NCBI RefSeq assembly: GCF_016598485.1
Contig: NZ_JAEMUW010000025.1
Coordinates: 1 to 64,000, forward strand
Source: Micromonospora coerulea
GTDB lineage: Bacteria > Actinomycetota > Actinomycetes > Mycobacteriales > Micromonosporaceae
Direction: 5' to 3'
DNA length: 64,000 bases
The notes under the pieces are model-generated. The model made no database searches, was not told the origin of the DNA, and saw only the letters and a list, made by a program, of their open reading frames with translations. How positions within the stretch are numbered: the stretch's first letter is position 1; the number at the start of each line of letters is the position of its first letter. Both the position numbers and the translations under genes were made by a program. Shown here in pieces: positions 43,710-52,287 of the stretch.

Positions 43710-46046
43710 ATGCCCGACACCCCCCGACCCGACGTGACGACGGCACCGACGACGCGGGTGGGGTCGACCTACCGCGTCCAGGTGCGGCCCGGCTTCGACC
43801 TCGACGCCACCGCCGGCCTGACCGACTACCTCGCCGATCTCGGAGTCACCCACCTCTACAGCGCGCCCCTGCTCACCGCCACCCCCGGCTCCGCGCACGG
43901 CTACGACGTGGTCGACCACCGCTCGGTCAACCCGGAGCTCGGCGGCGAGGCGGGACGGCAGCGCCTGGTCCGGGCGCTGCGCGCGGCCGGGCTCGGCCTG
44001 GTCGTGGACATCGTGCCCAACCACGTCGGGGTGGCCCAGCCGGTGGCCAATCCGGCCTGGTGGGACGTGCTGCGCCGGGGGCGGGACTCGGCGTACGCCG
44101 ACTGGTTCGACATCGACTGGGACCGGGGCCGGCTGCTGCTGCCGGTGCTCGCCGACACCCCCGACGCCCTCGACGACCTCAAGGTGGTCGAGGGCGAGCT
44201 GCGCTATCACGAACACCGCTTCCCGATCGCCGACGGCACCGGCACCGGCACCCCTCGGGAGGTGCACGACCGGCAGCACTACGAACTGATCTCCTGGCGG
44301 CGCGGCGACGCCGAGCTGACGTACCGCCGGTTCTTCGCCGTCTCGGACCTGGCGGGCCTGCGGGTGGAGGACCCGGCGGTGTTCGACGCGACCCACGTGG
44401 AGATCCTGCGCTGGGTCACCGCCGGCGAGGCGGACGGCATCCGGGTCGACCACCCCGACGGGCTGCGCGACCCCGCCGGCTACCTGGCCCGGCTCCGCGT
44501 GGCCGCGCCGGCCGCGTGGCTGGTAGTGGAGAAGATCCTGGAGTACGGCGAGGAGCTGCCGGACTGGCCGGTCGACGGCACCACCGGCTACGACGCCCTC
44601 GCCGCCGCCGGCGGCCTCTTCGTCGACCCCGCCGCCGAGGGCGACTTCACCGCGCTGGACACCCGGCTCACCGGCCACGCCACCTCGTGGGAGAATCTCA
44701 CCCACGACACCAAGCTGGAAGCCGCCACCCGGCTGCTCGGCGCCGAGCTGAGCCGACTCGCCGCGCTCGTTCCCGAGCTGCCCCGCGAGCAGGCCCGGGC
44801 CGCCCTGGCCGAGCTGGCCGCCTGCTTCCCGGTCTACCGGGGCTACCCGCCGGAGGGCGCCCGGCACCTCGCCGCCGCCCGGTCCGAGGCCGGCCGGCGC
44901 CGCCCCGACCTGACCGCCACCCTGGACGCGGTGACCGCCCGGCTGCGCGACCCGGGGCACGAGCTTGCCGCCCGCTTTCCTCAGCTCACCGGGGCGGTGA
45001 TGGCCAAGGGGGTCGAGGACACCGCCTACTACCGGTGGAGCCGGTTCGTCGCGCTCAACGAGGTCGGCGGCAGCCCCGCCCACTTCGGCGTGCCGCCGGC
45101 GGAGTTCCACCGTTTCGCCGCCGTCCGGCAGGTGCGCTGGCCGGCCAGCATGACCACCCTCTCCACCCACGACACCAAGCGCGGCGAGGACGTCCGGGCC
45201 CGGCTCGCCGTCCTGTCCGAGCTGCCGCGGCGCTGGGCCGAGCGCGTCACGGACTGGATGTCCCGGGCACCGCTGGCCGATCCGGCCTTCGCCCACCTGC
45301 TGCGGCAGACCGCCGTCGGGGCCTGGCCGATCGACCGGGAGCGGCTGCACGCGTACGTGGAGAAGGCGTCCCGGGAGGCGTCGGTGTCGACCAGCTGGGC
45401 CGACCCCGACCTGGCCTTCGAGCGCGAGCTGCACGCGCTGGTCGACCGGATGTACGACGACCCGGAGCTGCACGCCGAGCTCAGCTCGTTCGCCGCCGAG
45501 ATCACCCCGGCCGGCTGGTCCAACTCGCTCGGGCAGAAGCTGGTCCAGCTGGCCATGCCCGGGGTGCCGGACACCTACCAGGGCACCGAGCTGTGGGAGA
45601 ACTCGCTGGTCGACCCGGACAACCGCCGGCCGGTCGACTTCGCCGTACGGCGGGACCTGTTGGCCCGGCTCGACGGCGGCTGGCGGCCGGCGGTGGCCGC
45701 CGACGGTGCGGCGAAGCTGCTGGTGGTCTCCCGGACGCTGCGGCTGCGCCGGGACCGCCCCGAGCTGTTCGCCGGCTACCGCCCGGTGCCGGCGCGCGGC
45801 CCCGCCGGGAGCCACGCGGTGGCCTTCGACCGGGGCGGGGCGATCGCGGTGGCCACCCGGCTGCCGCTGCGCCTGGCCCGGGCCGGCGGGTGGCGGGACA
45901 CAACTCTGTCACTTCCCGTTCATCCGGTGACTGACATGTTCACCGGTCGGGTCTACAGTGGCTCTGAGCTGCTCATGCATGATCTGTTGGGCACCTATCC
46001 CGTCGCTCTGCTGGCTCCCACCGACTCCGTGGAGGCTGCCGCATGA
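43710..46046 (+). CDS. treY: (1->4)-alpha-D-glucan 1-alpha-D-glucosylmutase (maltooligosyltrehalose synthase)
   Basis: 778 residues, GH13. Marks: STYRVQVRPGFDLDATAGLTDYL near the start, HGYDVVDHRSVNPELGG, GIRVDHPDGLRDP (nucleophile Asp), WLVVEKILEYGEELP (acid Glu), and STHDTKRGEDVRARL. Converts the reducing end of a maltodextrin to an alpha,alpha-1,1 bond. ATG 1 nt after glgX; its stop overlaps the treZ start (ATGA). Confidence 0.96.
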   Translation: MPDTPRPDVTTAPTTRVGSTYRVQVRPGFDLDATAGLTDYLADLGVTHLYSAPLLTATPGSAHGYDVVDHRSVNPELGGEAGRQRLVRALRAAGLGLVVDIVPNHVGVAQPVANPAWWDVLRRGRDSAYADWFDIDWDRGRLLLPVLADTPDALDDLKVVEGELRYHEHRFPIADGTGTGTPREVHDRQHYELISWRRGDAELTYRRFFAVSDLAGLRVEDPAVFDATHVEILRWVTAGEADGIRVDHPDGLRDPAGYLARLRVAAPAAWLVVEKILEYGEELPDWPVDGTTGYDALAAAGGLFVDPAAEGDFTALDTRLTGHATSWENLTHDTKLEAATRLLGAELSRLAALVPELPREQARAALAELAACFPVYRGYPPEGARHLAAARSEAGRRRPDLTATLDAVTARLRDPGHELAARFPQLTGAVMAKGVEDTAYYRWSRFVALNEVGGSPAHFGVPPAEFHRFAAVRQVRWPASMTTLSTHDTKRGEDVRARLAVLSELPRRWAERVTDWMSRAPLADPAFAHLLRQTAVGAWPIDRERLHAYVEKASREASVSTSWADPDLAFERELHALVDRMYDDPELHAELSSFAAEITPAGWSNSLGQKLVQLAMPGVPDTYQGTELWENSLVDPDNRRPVDFAVRRDLLARLDGGWRPAVAADGAAKLLVVSRTLRLRRDRPELFAGYRPVPARGPAGSHAVAFDRGGAIAVATRLPLRLARAGGWRDTTLSLPVHPVTDMFTGRVYSGSELLMHDLLGTYPVALLAPTDSVEAAA

Positions 46047-47776
46047 CCGAGTTCACCGTGTGGGCGCCCGAGGCCGCCCGGGTCCGGCTGCGCCTGCCCG
46101 GCGTGGCCGACCACGAGATGCGCGCCGGCCCGGACGGCTGGTGGCGGGTCGAGGTGGCGGGGGCCGGGCCGGGCACCGACTACGCGTTCCTGCTCGATGA
46201 CGACGACCGGGCGCTGCCCGACCCGCGGTCGGCCTGGCAGCCGGCCGGGGTGCACGGGCCGAGCCGGCGCTACGACCATGCCGCCTTCAACTGGACCGAC
46301 CAGGGCTGGACCGGCCGGCAGTTGCCCGGCAGCGTCCTGTACGAGCTGCACATCGGCACCTTCACCCCGGAGGGCACCTTCGACGCGGCGATCGGCCGCC
46401 TCGACCACCTGGTCGAGCTGGGCGTCGACCTGATCGAGCTGCTCCCGGTCAACGCCTTCAACGGCGAGCACAACTGGGGCTACGACGGCGTCTGCTGGTA
46501 CGCCCCGCACCAGCCGTACGGCGGGCCGGACGGGCTCAAGCGCCTGGTCGACGCCGCGCACGCCAAGGGGCTGGGGGTGATCCTCGACGTCGTCTACAAC
46601 CATTTCGGGCCCTCCGGGGCCTACGCGCCGATGTTCGCGCCGTACCTCACCGAGCAGAGCAACACCTGGGGCCGCACCGTCAACCTGGACGGCCCGCACT
46701 CGGACGGGGTACGCCGCTACATCATCGACAGCGTGCTGATGTGGCTGCGGGACTACCACGTCGACGGGCTGCGGCTGGACGCCGTGCACGCGATGCCGGA
46801 CTCCCGCGCCACCCACCTCCTGGAGCAGGTGGCCGTCGAGGTGGAGGCCCTCTCCACCCACCTCGGCCGGCCACTGTCGTTGATCGCCGAGTCGGACCTC
46901 AACGACCCGAAGCTGATCACCCCTCGGGAGGCCGGCGGGTACGGCCTGCACGCCCAGTGGAACGACGACGCCCACCACGCCCTGCACACCCTGCTCACCG
47001 GGGAACGGCAGGGCTACTACGGCGACTTCGGCTCCCTCGAATGCCTCACCGACGTGCTGACCGGGGCGTTCTTCCACGCCGGCACCTGGTCCAGCTTCCG
47101 CAACCGCAGCCACGGCCGACCGGTCGACCGGCAGCGCACGCCCGGGCACCGGTTCGTGGCGTACCTGCAGAACCACGACCAGATCGGCAACCGGGCCACC
47201 GGTGACCGGATCTCCGCCACCCTCTCCCCGGCGCTGCTACGGGTCGGCGCCACGCTGCTGATGACCGCGCCGTTCACCCCGATGCTCTTCATGGGCGAGG
47301 AGTGGGCTGCCAGCACGCCGTGGCAGTTCTTCACCAGCCACCCCGAGCCGGAGCTGGCCACCGCGGTGGCGACCGGCCGGAAGCGGGAGTTCGCCGCGCA
47401 CGGCTGGCCGGAGGGCGACGTGCCGGACCCGCAGGACCGGCAGACCTTCGTCCGGTCCCGGCTCGACTGGGCCGAGCTGGACAAGCCCGAGCACCGGGAG
47501 ATGTACGACTTCTACCGCCGGTTGATCGCGCTGCGCAAGGGCCGGTCCGACCTGTCCGACCCGCGGCTGCACGCGGTCGACGTCCGACACGGCGACCGGT
47601 TCCTGCTGATGCGCCGGGGCGAGTGCCTGGTGGTGGCGAACCTCGCCGGCAAGTCGCAGCGGATCAACCTGCCCGGGGTGGTGCGCAGCGTGCTACTGGC
47701 CACCGGCACCGGGGTCACCGTGATGCGCGACGGGATCGAGCTGCCGGCCGAGACGGCGGCGATCGTCGCGCTCTGA
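46043..47776 (+). CDS. treZ: Malto-oligosyltrehalose trehalohydrolase
   Basis: 577 residues, GH13 with N-terminal CBM48-like domain (FTVWAPEAARVRLRL). Catalytic parts: LDVVYNHFGPSGAY, VDGLRLDAVHAMPD (nucleophile Asp), LIAESDLNDPKL (acid Glu), YLQNHDQIGNRA. Cuts free trehalose from maltooligosyltrehalose. It completes the TreYZ route, so the operon turns glycogen into the compatible solute trehalose, a stress and dormancy protectant. Confidence 0.96.
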   Translation: MTEFTVWAPEAARVRLRLPGVADHEMRAGPDGWWRVEVAGAGPGTDYAFLLDDDDRALPDPRSAWQPAGVHGPSRRYDHAAFNWTDQGWTGRQLPGSVLYELHIGTFTPEGTFDAAIGRLDHLVELGVDLIELLPVNAFNGEHNWGYDGVCWYAPHQPYGGPDGLKRLVDAAHAKGLGVILDVVYNHFGPSGAYAPMFAPYLTEQSNTWGRTVNLDGPHSDGVRRYIIDSVLMWLRDYHVDGLRLDAVHAMPDSRATHLLEQVAVEVEALSTHLGRPLSLIAESDLNDPKLITPREAGGYGLHAQWNDDAHHALHTLLTGERQGYYGDFGSLECLTDVLTGAFFHAGTWSSFRNRSHGRPVDRQRTPGHRFVAYLQNHDQIGNRATGDRISATLSPALLRVGATLLMTAPFTPMLFMGEEWAASTPWQFFTSHPEPELATAVATGRKREFAAHGWPEGDVPDPQDRQTFVRSRLDWAELDKPEHREMYDFYRRLIALRKGRSDLSDPRLHAVDVRHGDRFLLMRRGECLVVANLAGKSQRINLPGVVRSVLLATGTGVTVMRDGIELPAETAAIVAL

Positions 47777-47876
47777 GCCGACCCGCGCCCGCGCCGGCTC
47801 CGGCCGGATACCGCCCGCGTGCGCGGGCATTCGCGCGGCGCCAACCACCCGAAGGTGAGGGTTGGGCGGATTCGGG

Positions 47877-47900
47877 GTTCATCCGGCGGTTGCGGGGCAT
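47877..47900 (+). promoter_or_regulatory. Weak sigma-F-like promoter ahead of the SRPBCC gene
   Basis: GTTC, 14-nt spacer, GGGCAT; two departures from the form seen elsewhere. About 75 nt before the GTG start. Confidence 0.3.
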
Positions 47901-47975
47901 AGCGTCGTCGTGGCGGGTCGGCCGCCCGGCCGCCGGCAGGGGGCGGTCCCGAACACCCGGGAGCGAGGTGCGGAC

Positions 47976-48932
47976 GTGGACAGAGTCGACGGAGTGGTGC
48001 TGCCCGAACTGGACGGCGCCCGACCGAACACCGGGCTGTCGCGCAGCCTCGGCCTGCTCAGTCTGGCGCTCGGCGTGGGCGCGCTGGTGGCGCCGGACGT
48101 CCTCGCCCGGTGGACCGGCCTGGACGACTCCCCGCAGGCCCGCGCGGCGCTGCCCGCGATCGGCCTGCGCGAGCTGGCCCCGGCCGCCGGGCTGCTGCGG
48201 GCCCGTCACCCCGGGTGGTGGACCGGGAGCCGGGTAGCCGGCGACGCCATGGACCTGACCCTGCTCGGCCGGGCCCTCGCGGACCGGTGCGGCGAGCGGC
48301 GCCGTCGGGTCGCGGTGACCACCGCGGTCATCGCCGGCATCACCGTCGTCGACGTGATCGCCACGCTGCGCGCCACCCGGGCGCGGAAGGCCCGCGAGCG
48401 GCTGATCCGGATGACGGTCGCGGTCACCGTGAACACCCCGGCCAGCGAGGCGTACCGGTTCTGGCGGGACGTGGAGAACCTGCCGCGGTTCATGACCCAC
48501 CTGGCGGCCGTCCGCGCGACGGACCTGCGCCGCTCGCACTGGATCGCGCGCGGCCCGGCCGGCCGCCGGATCGAGTGGGACGCGGAGATCGTCGACGACC
48601 AGCCGAACCGGTCGATCGCCTGGCGGTCGCTGCCCGGCACCCGGGTCCCCAACGCCGGCCGGGTCCGCTTCGTGCCGCTGCCCGCCGACCGCGGGACCGA
48701 GGTGCGGGTGCAGCTCGGCTACGCCCCACCCGCCGGCGGGCTGGGCCGGGCGGTGGCGAAGCTCTTCGGCGAGGAGCCCGAGCAGCAGGTCCGCGACGAC
48801 CTGCGCCGCTTCAAGCAGGTCCTGGAGACCGGCGACGTGGTCCGCTCCGACGGCAGCCCGGACGGCATCTCCGTACGCCAGCAGCTCCACCAACGCCCCG
48901 CCCAGCCCCTGCCCACCGGCCCGAGGCGCTGA
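47976..48932 (+). CDS. SRPBCC (cyclase/dehydrase-like) protein with N-terminal membrane region
   Basis: 318 residues. About 1-145 has hydrophobic segments (SLGLLSLALGVGALVAPDVLA; VTTAVIAGITVVDVIATL), possibly two or three membrane helices; about 150-290 is the SRPBCC fold (MTVAVTVNTPASEAYRFWRDVENLPRFMTHL), a lipid/ligand-binding pocket. The family is often next to stress and alcohol dehydrogenase genes, as here: the Zn alcohol dehydrogenase starts 46 nt later. GTG start with GAGG 7 nt upstream. Ligand unknown. Confidence 0.82.
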   Translation: MDRVDGVVLPELDGARPNTGLSRSLGLLSLALGVGALVAPDVLARWTGLDDSPQARAALPAIGLRELAPAAGLLRARHPGWWTGSRVAGDAMDLTLLGRALADRCGERRRRVAVTTAVIAGITVVDVIATLRATRARKARERLIRMTVAVTVNTPASEAYRFWRDVENLPRFMTHLAAVRATDLRRSHWIARGPAGRRIEWDAEIVDDQPNRSIAWRSLPGTRVPNAGRVRFVPLPADRGTEVRVQLGYAPPAGGLGRAVAKLFGEEPEQQVRDDLRRFKQVLETGDVVRSDGSPDGISVRQQLHQRPAQPLPTGPRR

Positions 48933-48978
48933 ACCCGGCCGCCCGCCGGGGCGGCACCCCCATTAGGAAGGACAGACG

Positions 48979-50151
48979 ATGAAGGCCACGGCCTGGATGG
49001 GCAGGGACTCCGTCAAGGTGGTCGACGTCCCGGAGCCGAAGATCATGAGCCCGCGGGACGCGATCGTGAAGATCAGTACCACCGCCATCTGCGGCTCGGA
49101 CCTGCACCTCTACCACGGGTACCTCCCGGCCATGCGCAAGGGCGACATCCTCGGCCACGAGTTCCTGGGCGAGGTGGTCGAGGTCGGGCCCGAGGTGGGC
49201 AACCTCAAGGTCGGCGACCGGGTGGTCGTGCCCTTCCCCATCGCCTGCGGGCGCTGCCGCTCCTGCCGGCAGGGCCTCTTCTCGGTCTGTGAGAACTCCA
49301 ACCCCAACGCCGGCTTCGCCGAGAAGCTGCTGGGGCACTCGCCCGCCGGCGTCTTCGGCTACTCCCACCTCACCGGCGGGTACGCCGGCGGTCAGGCCGA
49401 GTACGCCCGGGTGCCGTTCGCCGACGTCGGCCCGCTCAAGGTGCCCGACGACGTTCCCGACGACCAGGCGGTGCTGCTCGCCGACGTCTTCCCGACCGGC
49501 TACATGGGCGCCGAGATGTGCGACATCCAGCCCGGTGACGTGGTGGCGGTCTGGGGCGCCGGCCCGGTCGGGCTCCTCGCCGCGGCCAGCGCCCGGCTGC
49601 TCGGCGCCGACCGGGTCATCGTCATCGACCGGTACCCGTACCGGCTGCGGCTGGCCGAGCAGCACGCCGGCGCCGAGGTGCTCAACTACGAGCAGGTCGA
49701 CGTGCTCGACGCGCTCAACGAGCTCACCGCCGGCCGGGGCCCGGACGCCTGCATCGACGCGGTCGGGCTGGAGAGCCACCACGACAACCCCGCGCTGTAC
49801 GCGTACGACCGGACCAAGCAGGCCGTGCGGGTGGAGACCGAGCGGCCCTTCGCGCTGCGCCAGGCGATCCTGGCCTGCCGCAGCGGGGGAGTGGTCTCGG
49901 TGGTCGGCGCGTACGGCGGCTTCGTCGACAAGTTTCCGATGGGCGCGTTGATGAACCGGTCGCTGATCATGCGGACCGGCCAGTGCCACGTGCAGCGGTA
50001 CACCCGCCCGCTGCTGGAGCGGATCCGGCGCGGGGAGATCGATCCGAGTTTCGTGATCAGCCACCGGCTGCCGCTGAAGGACGCCCCGAAGGGCTACAAG
50101 ATCTTCCAGAAGAAGCAGGACGACTGCACGAAGGTGGTCCTCAAGGTCTGA
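48979..50151 (+). CDS. Zinc-dependent alcohol dehydrogenase, glutathione-independent formaldehyde dehydrogenase-like
   Basis: 390 residues, MDR superfamily. Catalytic zinc: Cys38 (AICGSD), GHEFLGEV His/Glu. Structural zinc: CGRCRSCRQGLFSVC. Cofactor motif VWGAGPVGLLAAASA (about 187-201). The insert with HHDNPALYAYDRTKQAVRVETERP near 267-295 is typical of the glutathione-independent formaldehyde dehydrogenase-like branch. Probable aldehyde/alcohol detoxification. AGGAAGG ribosome site. Follows the SRPBCC gene, likely same transcript. Confidence 0.9.
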   Translation: MKATAWMGRDSVKVVDVPEPKIMSPRDAIVKISTTAICGSDLHLYHGYLPAMRKGDILGHEFLGEVVEVGPEVGNLKVGDRVVVPFPIACGRCRSCRQGLFSVCENSNPNAGFAEKLLGHSPAGVFGYSHLTGGYAGGQAEYARVPFADVGPLKVPDDVPDDQAVLLADVFPTGYMGAEMCDIQPGDVVAVWGAGPVGLLAAASARLLGADRVIVIDRYPYRLRLAEQHAGAEVLNYEQVDVLDALNELTAGRGPDACIDAVGLESHHDNPALYAYDRTKQAVRVETERPFALRQAILACRSGGVVSVVGAYGGFVDKFPMGALMNRSLIMRTGQCHVQRYTRPLLERIRRGEIDPSFVISHRLPLKDAPKGYKIFQKKQDDCTKVVLKV

Positions 50152-50198
50152 CCGGGTGGACCCGAGGTCGCCGAGGGTGCGGAGGTACCACGCGGTCC

Positions 50199-50360
50199 CT
50201 TTGGAGCTGATGTCGTAGACGAATCAGCTCGCGCGTCCGGGCCGTGCCTGTCGCGCGGCAGGCGGTGCCCGGCGCGCTGCAGGCGGTGCCCATCGGTCAG
50301 CCGCCGATGTTGGGCCCGTTTTGTCGGGCGCCTGATGTCGTAGACGATTCAGCTCCAAAG
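50199..50360. repeat. 162-bp palindromic repeat element (MITE/REP-like)
   Basis: The ends are perfect 12-bp inverted repeats, CTTTGGAGCTGA (50199-50210) and TCAGCTCCAAAG (50349-50360). Inside each end the string CTGATGTCGTAGACGA recurs in the same direction (50207-50222 and 50332-50347), and the left copy forms its own hairpin GAGCTGA...TCAGCTC (50204-50230). A 13-nt unit, GCAGGCGGTGCCC, is also doubled (50258-50270, 50279-50291). No ORF. The layout is that of a dispersed noncoding element; copy number cannot be judged from this window. Confidence 0.65.
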
Positions 50361-50474
50361 GCGCCGAGCAGCAGCACCCGGCCGGCCACCCGCGGACGGG
50401 GCGACGGGAGAGCGCGCCGCCCGCCCGCGGGCCGTTCGTCAGCGGTCTCCGGGCTGTTGGATCGCGCCGGGACG

Positions 50475-50508
50475 GCTAGTGCGATGTCCACTAACGTTCA
50501 CCGGGTTT
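50475..50508. repeat. Right terminal inverted repeat of the TnpB element
   Basis: 34 nt starting GCTAGTGCGATGTCCAC, containing AACGTT and CCGGGTT; 28/34 match to the left end. Expected also to hold the 3' part of the guide (omega) RNA, since these end at the right boundary. Confidence 0.65.
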
Positions 50509-51909
50509 GCGGTGGGTGTTGTGGATCCTCGCCTGTTGGGCGAGCGACTCCCCTCCGGGTGGTGGGGCGGGCCTGCGCGGGCCAACTGATCCTCGTGCCG
50601 CCCGGGGTGGGCGGCGGGGGTCACGTCGGGACTGGCCGGCACCGGGTAGGTGTCGGCCGGCTCGACGGTGCGTGACCACCTCCGGCAGCACAACGGCTGT
50701 CGGGGTGGTGGGTCCGCCACCCGGGAGACGGGTGGCGATGCTGGCGGCCGCGACGAGGTCACGGTGCCCGGAGAACGCGCAGTGCGGGCAGGACAGGGTC
50801 CGGCCGCGGGGTTTCGGCACCCGCCTTCGGCAGGCGGGGCAGGTGGACGACGTGCCGCGTTCGTCGACCAGCCGAACACTGATGCCGGCGAGGGTGGCCT
50901 TGTCGGTGAGGACCTGCAGGAGCCGGCCGATCTGCCACTGCCGCAACCGCAGGTTGTGCCGCCGGCCAGCAGGAATCTCAAGCACCCCCCGGGGGTCACC
51001 GACGTGCAGGACACCGACCCGCTGCCGCACCGCCCACGACACGACCGAGCGGGCGGCTTCGTGCTGGGCCTGACGGACCCGCCGCCGGTGCCGGCCTTCC
51101 ACCAGGCGTGCCCGACGCCGGTACTGCCGCCACCGCCGGGACCCCTTCTCACCCGGCTTCGGCGCCCGCCGGGCCACGGCACGGCGGCGGGCTTTCGTGT
51201 CAGCGAGGTGCATGCGATGTTCGGCGCGGATCGCCCGCCCCGACACCAACAACCCCTCCCCGTCCGGGCCGGCCACGGCGTAGGGGTGGATGATCCCGAG
51301 ATCCACCCCGGCCACCCGGCCCGGATCCGGTCCCTCACCGTGCGGGTAGACCGCCACCGGCACCTCGGCGGTCACGTCCAGGAACAGACGGCCGCCCTCA
51401 CACAGCAGCGTGATCGACCGGACTTGTTCGGCCGGATACGGCACGTCGCGCGCCAGGCGCACCCACAACGGCGCAGTGCCCTTGGCGGTGGGGATCCGCA
51501 CCCGGCGGCCGTCGAGGGTGAACGTGCCGTGATACCAGCGCACCGGCACCAACCCCCGCCGGCGACGCGGGAACCGCGCCGACGCGTCACCCGCCTTGCG
51601 GCGTTTCGCCGCCGCGAACCACGCATCGGAGAACCGGCGCAACACCGACCGGGCACCCGTGGTGTCCAGGTCGGCGAACGTGCCCGGCCCGGACGCGGAC
51701 AGCTCCCGACACAGCTGTTGATAGCCGACCAGTGGCGGGTCGTGGCGGCGACGCCGCCACGCATTGACCTCCAACACACACGCCCACACGTCACCGGCGG
51801 AGCGCAGCAGCCCGAAACACCGCCGCCGCTGCCCTGCCGTCACCCGCACAGCGACGCGCGCGGTGCGATGCACGACCCGCGGCGCGGCGGGATCCCGACG
51901 GCGAGGCAT
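50491..51909 (-). CDS. tnpB: TnpB-family RNA-guided endonuclease with rearranged RuvC active site
   Basis: 472 residues. RuvC-I Asp203 (GVDLGIIHPYAV), RuvC-III Asp384 (GHRDLVAAASIA) and zinc cysteines 357, 360, 374 and 377 are all present. The RuvC-II glutamate, normally before the Asp in a VVEDL-type strand, is Gly304 here (VLHVGDPRG). Glu350 (VDERGTSSTC), 46 residues on, can supply the third acid, as in Fanzors and some TnpBs. Residues 395-472 are low-complexity and probably reflect overlap with the guide-RNA sequence. ATG at 51907-51909. Confidence 0.87.
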   Translation of the reverse strand: MPRRRDPAAPRVVHRTARVAVRVTAGQRRRCFGLLRSAGDVWACVLEVNAWRRRRHDPPLVGYQQLCRELSASGPGTFADLDTTGARSVLRRFSDAWFAAAKRRKAGDASARFPRRRRGLVPVRWYHGTFTLDGRRVRIPTAKGTAPLWVRLARDVPYPAEQVRSITLLCEGGRLFLDVTAEVPVAVYPHGEGPDPGRVAGVDLGIIHPYAVAGPDGEGLLVSGRAIRAEHRMHLADTKARRRAVARRAPKPGEKGSRRWRQYRRRARLVEGRHRRRVRQAQHEAARSVVSWAVRQRVGVLHVGDPRGVLEIPAGRRHNLRLRQWQIGRLLQVLTDKATLAGISVRLVDERGTSSTCPACRRRVPKPRGRTLSCPHCAFSGHRDLVAAASIATRLPGGGPTTPTAVVLPEVVTHRRAGRHLPGAGQSRRDPRRPPRAARGSVGPRRPAPPPGGESLAQQARIHNTHRKPGER

Positions 51910-51954
51910 GAACCGAAGCCAACACCAGCCCTACGACATTTCCCCAACCCCGAC

Positions 51955-51988
51955 CAACCCGGCCAACGTTTGTGGACACGGCACTAGC
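51955..51988. repeat. Left terminal inverted repeat of the TnpB element
   Basis: Reverse complement begins GCTAGTGCCGTGTCCAC and contains AACGTT and CCGGGTT at the same spacing as the right end. It lies 46 nt upstream of the tnpB start. Confidence 0.65.
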
Positions 51989-52029
51989 GTGTCGGCAATG
52001 GAGTGTGGTGACGTGGCGGTGCCGGGCAC

Positions 52030-52287
52030 GTGGCAGACGACGTCGCCGTGCGACTGCGGCCGGTGACCGAAGCCGATTTGGCCATGTTCCGACGGTTCTG
52101 CACCCAGCCAGGGCTCGTCGGATTGGACTGGGCGGGCTTCCGCGAGGCCGAGGCGCCGGCCCGGCGCTTCGCCGTCGACGGCTGGCTGGTGGAACGCGTC
52201 GCCGTGGCACGGCCCGGCGGAGTGAACGCGGGTCAGGGGATCGGCCACTCGTGCACCGGCCGGTTGTGGTGCATCAGCTCCACATAG
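52030..52287 (+). pseudogene. Truncated GNAT acetyltransferase gene (N-terminus only)
   Basis: From GTG 52030 about 53 codons match the N-terminal part of GNAT enzymes: VRLRPVTEADLAMFRRFCTQ then LDWAGFREAEAPARRFAVDGWL. The acetyl-CoA-binding half is missing; after about 52188 the frame reads unrelated sequence and runs into the 3' end of the convergent ligase gene. The TnpB element ends 41 bp upstream, so rearrangement around that element is a likely cause. Confidence 0.7.

Larger units (their letters stand above)
50475..51988. mobile_element. TnpB-only mobile element with imperfect terminal inverted repeats
   Basis: 1,514 bp bounded by inverted repeats that match at 28 of 34 positions (50475-50508 and 51955-51988), both beginning GCTAGTGC read inward. 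It carries one gene, tnpB, and no TnpA or serine transposase, so it would need help in trans or is resident. The right repeat overlaps the tnpB stop codon. IS200/IS605 and IS607 elements usually lack such long terminal repeats. No target-site duplication is evident at the edges. Confidence 0.65.

Noticed and set aside
50199..50360. Direct repeats considered as a CRISPR fragment
   Set aside because: Only two unequal copies, with inverted ends and no regular spacers or cas genes.
50475..51988. Target-site duplication of the TnpB element
   Set aside because: Bases just outside the two ends do not match, so no duplication can be claimed.
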